From CAZUGA01 sp964619885 (lineage in GTDB: Bacteria > Pseudomonadota > Gammaproteobacteria > Methylococcales > UBA1147): a stretch of DNA of 64,000 nucleotides. The stretch is taken from contig CAZUGA010000002.1 in the NCBI GenBank assembly GCA_964619885.1, positions 1 to 64,000 on the forward strand, read 5' to 3'. The position numbers and the translations under genes are program-made. Shown here piece by piece: positions 58,401-64,000 of this stretch. Under the pieces are notes generated by a model, which had not been told where the DNA came from, made no database searches, and saw only the letters and a list, made by a program, of their open reading frames with translations. Position 1 is the first letter of the stretch; each line of letters begins with the position of its first letter.

Positions 58401-58821
58401 CGAGTAGTCCTGTCGGTGCCAGATAATTGCTACTGTTGCGCAAGTGGCTGATCGCTTCAGGCTCATCTTCCCCGAGTGGTCCAAGAAATGGGAAATCATC
58501 GGGTTCTGGGCTGGTGCTGGGGTTGTTAAGCACCGAGCTAATGGACGATCCCGTATATCCTCCGCCTGATACAGTGGATAGGTAATCGACCGATTTTAAA
58601 ATATTGTTTTTGCACAGTGCTTGAATAACACCCAGGCTAAATGTGGCGGAGCGGATACCACCACCGGACAGACATAGACCGACAAGATTTTTATCGACCG
58701 TCGGCCCACCTTGCGTATTGGTAGGTTGCAAACTAAGCTCGGCGCGTCGTCGGTTGATTTCTTGCAGTTCAACTCGAAATACTTCTTGTTCGAATTGCTG
58801 TTTTCCGTTTTGCCCCGCCAT
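55423..58821 (-). CDS. Membrane patatin-like phospholipase with inserted vWA domain
   Basis: 1132 residues. The oxyanion loop SGGGIRS (52-58) and nucleophile Ser85 (TVSGG) open the patatin fold, and the catalytic Asp965 in SDGGHLENLG closes it. About six helices lie between (145-330 and 765-780). Between the last two, in a loop predicted to be outside the cytoplasm, sits a von Willebrand A domain (about 450-645) with DNSAP in place of DXSXS, SDGILNSG and VYGLIASEV. FYRDRL (790-795), AMAISGAA and VRLGYWLPNP are shared with the paralogue at 18199-20526. AAAGGAG precedes the ATG by seven bases. A phospholipase with a protein-binding ectodomain is the likely reading. Confidence 0.88.
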   Translation of the reverse strand: MAGQNGKQQFEQEVFRVELQEINRRRAELSLQPTNTQGGPTVDKNLVGLCLSGGGIRSATFSLGVIQALCKNNILKSVDYLSTVSGGGYTGSSISSVLNNPSTSPEPDDFPFLGPLGEDEPEAISHLRNSSNYLAPTGLLDKLRIPALVLRGIISNFLLFLFWIVVAVLITEIAYEFLSHYIKMEFFTIISTVFGTFMLMVIGYPVLFRLFRGKIDWSKRDRSEFWFTVVWLLSLTMIFMIPLVMLIDQAINISFGEFKDRIHASITRPFESYDIWIWVGFIVVLFLFMRVGAASERISSVTGKLVLYAAGIIGPAILAGLYLLLVVLEVDSPVIDSNFRATLDNGKISEPLRVQLEYKDFRLPDHTQVTASSSLPGWELSGEYTYGIRTADSSGETLSIKRHIPSSILLSELQASSGEWMVEDFTDSLRPHGIYISDAAKIDVTQAPIAKDIILLIDNSAPFGKDKDERRNSIRNGIRKVLSLPVYSDTRAAVIIFDEQVRSVSKFIHVGKDKSAINRALNQVDFSGQKNNEAAGLFAALTKLKQVERSGAEKVIVLISDGILNSGDTHLDQRMAGWITGQFVDTAKAERIKVYGLIASEVADYELLQNLSQGTGGQLFPAYNADDMWAALQNIHTHLSSRTVPSKWTISDAKNHYLLSSHDNGVLVESQITIPSETAFELAEYSKDSANLAALNILTPIVNQAGFNLTRGDLKIIPLSDDLSGPAWQISNPFTLSIIDRKTSLAIQWQKSWKRIWDEELDWSFLWIFLTLFMYRILVEVNATSVHSFYRDRLSRAFIFGLNKSGHVEFNDALKLHELNAPGSSAPYHLVNVALNLHGSKDPNLRGRKADFFIFSKYFTGSVRTGFSDTTKMEELDNHLNLATAMAISGAAAAPNMGTTTVKQLVFLLTMLNVRLGYWLPNPREVNEQSSGKNLLLRFGVGARYLLRESLSQLDDTGSFINVSDGGHLENLGMYELLRRRCKFIISVDGEADPSMSFHGLVKLILYARIDMGIVIDIDLNSIRKDEAGLSAQNWAVGTIRYGDNEFGQLLYIKSSRAGDENEYIREYQSRNPNFPHESTIDQFFDETQFEAYRALGFHIGDKLFTDDAARDLFDNLEPKDPDNPINDLLSA

Positions 58822-58954
58822 GATTTTTGCTCCTTTATCCTTTTGATTTTAGTCGTATTGGCTAGCGTGAGACCCTAGCGTTATGCACTGTGTAAGCTTA
58901 GTCCATTATTGTCATGTGTACGGGCGATTACCGGCGAAACAACCACGCGCCGGT

Positions 58955-61126
58955 CTATATGAATACGTTATAGCTAATAAGCATCAACGCAACCAAAATC
59001 ATCGGCCAGTAAAATATCTTCGCAAACAAGCCGTCCCGGTAGTGCATTAATTGCCCTTGCTTGGACGAGCTCACCAAGAATGCTGCGACCGAGACCCAAA
59101 GAATCGCGATATACATCACCAGATAAAAATATTCGAGATAAATAATTTTTGGTAGCGTGAATTCTTTGCGTAATTGAATATGTGCGACCAGAACGATGAA
59201 GAATAGGCCGGCGGTGGTAGTAACAACGGAGAACGCATCCGCACCGAACAGGCCCGCCTTGTCTTTGTCGTGGGTAATTGTCAGTAGGATCGCGAAAAGC
59301 ATAATCGACACGACGATTAGCGGTACCAGGTTAGTGACGAAGGCGTCTATAAAATTGCGTTCCAGCTTAACCGTATAGTAAAGTTCGCGAACATTACCGC
59401 GCTGCGGGCTTATTGGATATCCGAATGAACTGTTATAACTGTGTTTGACGTACTGAAAACCACTGGCCTTAAGGTTCCAGCCTGATAGCACGATAGCTGA
59501 TTCGATCCCAGGTGTCAGTTCTGCGGCCAAAGCATCGTAAGAAGACAGATCAGGAACTAAGATAACATTTTCCGCAAAATGACCGTGCCACAAACGGATC
59601 CAGACGTTCTTATTGTCGAGAGGATAACGGCTGTAGTCGAAGGGCTGTCGGAACTCGGTTTCGAAGTACCAACCGGTTAATGTTTCATTGTTTCTTTGGG
59701 TTTGATAAACCTGTTTGAGTTCGCTTCCGGAAATGGCCTCGGGAAAGATAATTCCAGGGGTTATCTTGCCGGTAGGAACGCGTTGCCAGACATAGCCGGT
59801 AATCAACACGTTGTTGGATGATTGGAACTCTATCGATTGGATAAATATTCCGGTTGGGACACCGATGGGTGTGTCGTCTCCGACGCGTTTATGCAGTTGG
59901 TGTTTTTCGGTAATTTCACCCAGTTCCTGAATGTTGGTGATTGTTTTCAGGCGGCGTCCGGTTTCTACCGAATTGAAATAAGAGCCCATGATGATCAATG
60001 CAATAACCAGCGTGATCGAACAGGCTACCGATGTTGGCCAAGCCGTCATGATGTTTCGTTTGCAATAAAAATGCATGCCCAAGTAAAGGCAGGCGGATAG
60101 TATCGCGATGGTTACCAATATCAATATGCGTACTTTGTAAATGTGGCTTTGGTTCAGTGTTTCCGCGACCAGCTCATCTTCAATATCGGTAGATATATAG
60201 ATCCATCCGGATTCGGTAATCGGCGCAATCGCAACCCAAGACGATTTTTTTGTAATGGGATCGATCAGTTTGGCGATGCCGTCCTGATTTGCATCGAGCA
60301 ATTGTTTTAGTTGAAAGTAAAATTCACCATCTTCTGTGGATGAGTTTTTTTGTGCTTCGGCCAGCGTCCAATTACTGTGGGCATAGCGATGAATCGGATG
60401 GTAAATAAACCGTTGGTCTTTGGACAAAATAATACTGAAACCATTTTCTCCAAGATCCAGATTATTTAAATGTTTGCGTATTCCGTGCAAGGACAGGCTG
60501 GCACGGGCGATACCGCGACGCATATTGTTGCCGGTTTTCCACTGGAATGGAACCGTATAGCCGACCACCAAGGCTTTGGTGGTTTCACCAAAATAGGGTT
60601 CAAACCAACCGTAATTATCCTCCAGTGCCAACCTGTACCAGTCCTTATTCGTGTAATCATAGGTCAGTTCGAAATGTGCAAGCTTGCCATTAATCATTCC
60701 GTAGTGGGGGGATTTCAAATCTGAGTTAGGATCGGTTTCCAGCGCTATGCCAACTTCGAACAGATCGTTGTTTTGGCGGATGGCCTTTTCTAAAGCCGGT
60801 TTTATACTTCTGTCGTTTTCATTTCTATAAACCGCGTCTTCAGCCAACTGATTGACCACGGGTGGAATTTGAGACAAATAGGTGGACAGCGCATTGGCCG
60901 CATCGCGGGTTCGTTGTTGTATGCGTAATTTGGCGATTCGAATGGTTTGGTTTTCATTTTCGTGTAGCAATAAAGCCTGATATCCGGCTACCGCACTGGT
61001 TGCTACGAATAATGCTAAAACATAAGGTTGTAGACCTTTATAAGTGCCCCGTACACGTTGCCGGTCCTGTTCGTTTATATTCGTCAGGTCGCTGGATGGT
61101 TCCTGTCCTGCTTGGGTTTGTTGCAT
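58955..61126 (-). CDS. Cache-sensor/pentameric ligand-gated ion channel fusion
   Basis: 723 residues from the ATG at 61126 (AAGGGAA six bases upstream; a GTG at 61147 is weaker). Layout: helix at 34-55; periplasmic double Cache domain (about 63-328, with DWYRLA and GYTVPF); helix 332-353, short loop, helix 366-384; then a pLGIC ligand-binding domain (about 423-590) and four helices M1 596-617, M2 629-652, M3 661-685, M4 704-723. GLIC-like landmarks: VPTGIF at the start of beta 1, SRYPLDN (about 499-505) at the Pro-loop, LPKIIYLEY at the M2-M3 loop, and TNLVPLIVVS at M1. Predicted topology is consistent with a channel. Lies 133 bp upstream of the patatin gene. Confidence 0.8.
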   Translation of the reverse strand: MQQTQAGQEPSSDLTNINEQDRQRVRGTYKGLQPYVLALFVATSAVAGYQALLLHENENQTIRIAKLRIQQRTRDAANALSTYLSQIPPVVNQLAEDAVYRNENDRSIKPALEKAIRQNNDLFEVGIALETDPNSDLKSPHYGMINGKLAHFELTYDYTNKDWYRLALEDNYGWFEPYFGETTKALVVGYTVPFQWKTGNNMRRGIARASLSLHGIRKHLNNLDLGENGFSIILSKDQRFIYHPIHRYAHSNWTLAEAQKNSSTEDGEFYFQLKQLLDANQDGIAKLIDPITKKSSWVAIAPITESGWIYISTDIEDELVAETLNQSHIYKVRILILVTIAILSACLYLGMHFYCKRNIMTAWPTSVACSITLVIALIIMGSYFNSVETGRRLKTITNIQELGEITEKHQLHKRVGDDTPIGVPTGIFIQSIEFQSSNNVLITGYVWQRVPTGKITPGIIFPEAISGSELKQVYQTQRNNETLTGWYFETEFRQPFDYSRYPLDNKNVWIRLWHGHFAENVILVPDLSSYDALAAELTPGIESAIVLSGWNLKASGFQYVKHSYNSSFGYPISPQRGNVRELYYTVKLERNFIDAFVTNLVPLIVVSIMLFAILLTITHDKDKAGLFGADAFSVVTTTAGLFFIVLVAHIQLRKEFTLPKIIYLEYFYLVMYIAILWVSVAAFLVSSSKQGQLMHYRDGLFAKIFYWPMILVALMLISYNVFI

Positions 61127-61326
61127 GCCCGGTTCCCTTGTGGCCACTAACGGCCAAGTTCATTTAATGTTGTAATTAGTCGGTCCTGAAAAACGCGATC
61201 AAATATTTTGCGCTGAATAACAAAGAAAGTTAGTTGAAGTGTGCGATCAATACAACGAAGTAAAAATGCCGATCCTTCTGATAATTATTCCGGTTGATTG
61301 CGTGCAGCAAGCGCTTGTTCCATTGG

Positions 61327-61556
61327 TCATCCCGCCGGGTGAAGTCTGTCACAGATTGGAGCCAAGAGACCGCTGTAATCAATGGCGTGCTCCAAACCAT
61401 CAAGGTCGCCCAATTCCGTCTGGCGAATTTGTTTATTTGTCATCTCCTGGATGACCTCCAATCGCCCCACTCCTTTCTGGCTCATCGTTTTCTGCTCCTT
61501 TGTCACGCCCCCCGAATTCAAACAGGGACATTTAGCTTGGACAACGGGGACATTAC
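61327..61556 (-). mobile_element. Remnant of an insertion sequence (transposase N-terminus)
   Basis: A minus-strand frame from the ATG at 61485 (preceded by AAAGGAG) starts MSQKGVGRLEVIQEMTNKQI, which resembles the N-terminal helix-turn-helix of transposases whose coding frame typically begins MSQKE-RL. After about 22 residues similarity ends and the frame stops at 61327. Upstream, two copies of GGGACATT (61525-61532 and 61547-61554) may belong to the original terminal repeat. Only the left end survives. IS family not determined. Confidence 0.5.
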
Positions 61557-61727
61557 AGGTTTGGGCTAACAGATCAATCAAAAGCCTTGCGATATAAATT
61601 ATCATCGGTTAGGGTTGGGCGGAAGCAAGGTTGAATTGTGGGATTGAAATTTTTAGTTGTTGTTCTTTCGGTCAAAGCATTTATCGGGAGTGACAATTCA
61701 GAATAGGATAGAAGTTACTATGCGTAA

Positions 61728-61744
61728 GGCAACTTTGAGTTGCC
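61728..61744 (+). promoter_or_regulatory. Hairpin in the oxidase leader
   Basis: GGCAAC (61728-61733) pairs with GTTGCC (61739-61744) around a five-base loop, 40 bases before the oxidase ATG. It follows an ATG at 61720 and is directly followed by the TCAA repeat. It could affect translation of the leader; no known riboswitch class is recognised. Confidence 0.4.
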
Positions 61745-61746
61745 AT

Positions 61747-61766
61747 TCAATCAATCAATCAATCAA
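61747..61766 (+). repeat. Five tandem TCAA units upstream of the oxidase
   Basis: Perfect (TCAA)5 tract, ending 17 bases before the oxidase ATG at 61784. An ATG at 61720 precedes it. The interval from 61720 to 61784 is 64 bases; loss of one 4-base unit would make it 60 and put the upstream ATG in frame with the oxidase. CAAT repeats of this kind drive phase variation in Haemophilus lic genes; five copies is at the low end. Confidence 0.6.
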
Positions 61767-61783
61767 CAAGAATATCTACCGCT

Positions 61784-64000
61784 ATGACACGTATCATTAC
61801 TTTGGTCGCGACCGCCTTTCTAGTAATTTTAGCGGGATCGGTGAATGCAAATGGACTGATAAAGTCAGATCCGTTCAAGAATCCTGAGATCCGAGGTTTT
61901 TACGCTAATACAACAAGCAGATCCTATAAAACCGAGGATGTTGAAGTCCCGCCGAGACGCCTTTCCGGTAAGAGTCGAAAACAAGGTCGTTCGAGGAATC
62001 CGAATAATCCATTTAATTTTGTTCTCGGTGGGTTATTCCCCAACGATATCATTCTGTCTAAAAGTCTGGCGCTAAAAGGCAACACGATTGTCAGATCAAG
62101 CAGGCCAAGAAAGTTGGTCGCTGATCTTCGCATTACAAGCGATCCCGTGGACATTCCTGGAATTAACAAATTTATTCAGGATTGGCTGGTTCCCCAATTG
62201 AATTCTGTTGATACTAACCCGCCACCCCAAGGCCGGACATCCTGGGCTCAGATGTATATCACGGTCAGAAATCAATGGACCGGAACGCCGCGTAACAATT
62301 CGATTTCCGATCTGGTTCAAATTGGCTATATCGGCCCCGGTGCCGATCAAAGTGCGACGAACAATGCATTTTGGAACGCGAATGGATTGACTTCGGGTGC
62401 TCTGTTTTCAGCGATACAGCAGAAAGAAAATTACGATGTAGACGCGCTATGGGGGCAATACAATCCAGCCAATACCCTGCTTCATTCGACCTTCGACGAG
62501 GACGCATTGCGACAAAATATCGCAAACTTGATCGATCCGCTGTCTAATCCTAATCCGGACTTATGGTATCCCAGTATTCTTTATACCTTCCAGCACGCGG
62601 ATATTAAGGATCGTGGAAATCTGACGGGCCCGGTCTTGATTATTCAGCCAGGTGACGATGTCATTCTGAATTTTAGCAACGACCTCAAGATCGGTACATT
62701 GACCGAAGACGAACTTGAACAAGCAACGCTAGTTGCCAACAGTACTTATGGTAACAGTGCCAGCGGCGGTTTGGCCGGAAACACGTCATCTAATTTTCAT
62801 CTGCACGGTTCTCACACCAATCCGACGGCGTTTGGAGACAATGTTGTGGCCCGCTATACCAGTGGCCAATCGTGGACGACTAATATTGAAATCCCGCGTG
62901 ACCACGGCGTTGGATCTTACTGGTATCACTCCCATTATCATCCTTCCGTCAATCAGCAGGTTTATGGTGGATTGTCCGGATTCATGCAAATTGGCGACCC
63001 GTTGGCACGAATACCGGCACTTAAAAACATACCAAGGAATCTTGGTATCCTGAAACTTTCCCAGATTGGCAGTGTCAATGGCGGCCAGGAAATTCTGTTA
63101 ACGGGCTACGACAATATAGGCGTTGCGGTCAATCGATTGACCCTGGTGACTGTCAACGGACAGTTCCAACCGGCGGCCAATGCAGGAAAAGGCGGTTGGC
63201 AAGCGCTTACCCTCAGCAACCAAAGCAATAATGCCCAGTATCAAATCTCACTGGTCCATACGGATAAAAACGAAAACAGGAATACATTGCCACTATTTCA
63301 GTTCGGCCAGGATGGGCATCAGTTTCCGCAGATTCTTCCAGTCAAAGGGGTATTGGGACAGAATTCCCAAAATTTCCAAACCGGTGAGGCGGCGCCGCCC
63401 ACAGCCTATGCGCAGACCGAAGATACGATTTCATTGGCGCCGGGAAAGCGGGTTGATGTGCTGTTCTATCTTCCCCGAGGAAACACTGAACTGGTCTCGA
63501 CGTATTCGTTTGCAGACCCTGTCACCGGGGAGGAGTTTTTTGTTCGCAATGCAGGACGTTATCCGGAGCTTAGCAGCGCCAATACTGCTGCGACTGGTGG
63601 CAACGCATCACGCAATCCTGGTGCATTGACGGGGTTTGGTGCATTGGCGACTTTCGAAGTTGATTTACCGGTTAGGGCGCTATCTCCAGCGCAGCAACAT
63701 GAATTTATTCAGGGTATCAATCGTACCATCAAAGTTCAGGATATCGACCCCGACACAACTGCCGACGAATACGATCCCAATTCGGTACCTCGTATTGATC
63801 TTTTTGCGACTATTGATGAGAAAGAGGTATGGAGGCCGATTCGCTCACGCAGTTTCAACTTTTCGCGTACCTTGGTTGGGCCTGAGAGTCAGTGGGATAC
63901 ATCGACGCAGGCTCAAATCCAGGCGTATGAAGAAGAGTCTGGAAAGAAATTCAAGCGCTATGACGTATTGCCCATTGCCCTCAATGGCGATCAATTCTCA
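61784..64000 (+). CDS. Multicopper oxidase, exported, incomplete at the window end
   Basis: 739 codons are visible and the frame is open at the window edge. A signal peptide (MTRIITLVATAFLVILAGSV) is cut near NANG. The first two copper-binding motifs of the type 2/3 centre are intact: FHLHGS (His339, His341) and YWYHSHYH (His382, His384). The later HXXHXH and HCHXXXH motifs fall beyond the window. About 300 residues precede the first HXH, far more than in CueO or laccases (near 100), so an extra N-terminal domain is present. LAPGKRVDVLFYLPRG (about 557-572) is a typical cupredoxin domain 2 block. A copper- or manganese-oxidising role is possible but unproven. Confidence 0.88.
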   Translation, partial: MTRIITLVATAFLVILAGSVNANGLIKSDPFKNPEIRGFYANTTSRSYKTEDVEVPPRRLSGKSRKQGRSRNPNNPFNFVLGGLFPNDIILSKSLALKGNTIVRSSRPRKLVADLRITSDPVDIPGINKFIQDWLVPQLNSVDTNPPPQGRTSWAQMYITVRNQWTGTPRNNSISDLVQIGYIGPGADQSATNNAFWNANGLTSGALFSAIQQKENYDVDALWGQYNPANTLLHSTFDEDALRQNIANLIDPLSNPNPDLWYPSILYTFQHADIKDRGNLTGPVLIIQPGDDVILNFSNDLKIGTLTEDELEQATLVANSTYGNSASGGLAGNTSSNFHLHGSHTNPTAFGDNVVARYTSGQSWTTNIEIPRDHGVGSYWYHSHYHPSVNQQVYGGLSGFMQIGDPLARIPALKNIPRNLGILKLSQIGSVNGGQEILLTGYDNIGVAVNRLTLVTVNGQFQPAANAGKGGWQALTLSNQSNNAQYQISLVHTDKNENRNTLPLFQFGQDGHQFPQILPVKGVLGQNSQNFQTGEAAPPTAYAQTEDTISLAPGKRVDVLFYLPRGNTELVSTYSFADPVTGEEFFVRNAGRYPELSSANTAATGGNASRNPGALTGFGALATFEVDLPVRALSPAQQHEFIQGINRTIKVQDIDPDTTADEYDPNSVPRIDLFATIDEKEVWRPIRSRSFNFSRTLVGPESQWDTSTQAQIQAYEEESGKKFKRYDVLPIALNGDQFS

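Larger units (their letters stand above)
61127..61783. other. Intergenic with IS remnant and TCAA repeat
   Basis: 657 bases. It holds the promoter region of the channel gene, an IS remnant (61327-61556), a hairpin (61728-61744) and a tetranucleotide repeat (61747-61766), each listed separately. The short frame 61657-61887 plus overlaps the oxidase start in another frame and is probably not a protein of its own. Confidence 0.5.

Noticed and set aside
61657..61887. 76-residue frame across the TCAA repeat
   Set aside because: It overlaps the oxidase signal peptide in another frame. It matters only as a possible phase-variation leader, not as its own gene.

Overview
The window reads as a chromosomal segment of a free-living gammaproteobacterium. 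The evidence is gene order: recC-recB-recD, suhB/trmJ-cysE-iscR-iscS-iscA, and the run ndk-rlmN-pilW-hisS-yfgM-bamB-der are all gammaproteobacterial arrangements. Base composition looks mid-range by eye (not computed). No rRNA, tRNA, CRISPR array or complete insertion sequence was found. The species cannot be named from sequence alone.

Layout. 1-9.5 kb: a truncated secreted protein, then recCBD on the minus strand. 9.6-14.1 kb: an exported pentapeptide-repeat protein, a GGDEF-EAL membrane protein, a small possible lipoprotein and an exported metallophosphoesterase. 14.2-18.2 kb: a GH3 glycosidase lipoprotein followed by an SSS-type symporter, a likely sugar-use pair. 18.2-20.5 kb: a membrane-embedded patatin-like phospholipase. 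20.8-33.1 kb: housekeeping genes (suhB, trmJ, cysE, iscR, iscS, iscA, ndk, rlmN, pilW, hisS, yfgM, bamB, der). 33.3-44.8 kb: small proteins, a wrecked chemotaxis receptor, a CHASE-GGDEF-EAL protein, xseA, a DUF2058 protein, a NUDIX hydrolase overlapping an EF-G paralogue, a YbaK-type deacylase and a DUF3014 protein. 45.1-49.5 kb: srkA and a fused permease/USP/DUF389 protein. 50-54.3 kb: a class 3 lipase and a three-gene ABC-2 exporter with its fusion protein. 54.5-61.1 kb: a SYLF protein, a second, larger patatin carrying an inserted von Willebrand A domain, and a sensor-channel fusion. 61.8 kb to the end: the first 739 codons of a multicopper oxidase, preceded by an IS remnant and a TCAA tandem repeat.

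The most unusual content is at 54.5-61.1 kb. The 723-residue protein at 58955-61126 combines a periplasmic Cache sensor with what looks like a complete pentameric ligand-gated ion channel (GLIC-like ligand-binding domain and four membrane helices). It lies 133 bp upstream of, and in the same direction as, a patatin phospholipase with a vWA domain inserted between its catalytic halves. A simpler paralogue of that patatin, without the vWA insert, is at 18199-20526. The pair may form a signal-gated membrane-lipid module; that link is inference from adjacency. Other unusual points are the APC-USP-USP-DUF389 fusion, the reduced isc cluster lacking iscU, hscBA and fdx, the absence of rodZ and ispG between pilW and hisS, and a CHASE-GGDEF-EAL gene whose open frame extends upstream of any canonical start codon.
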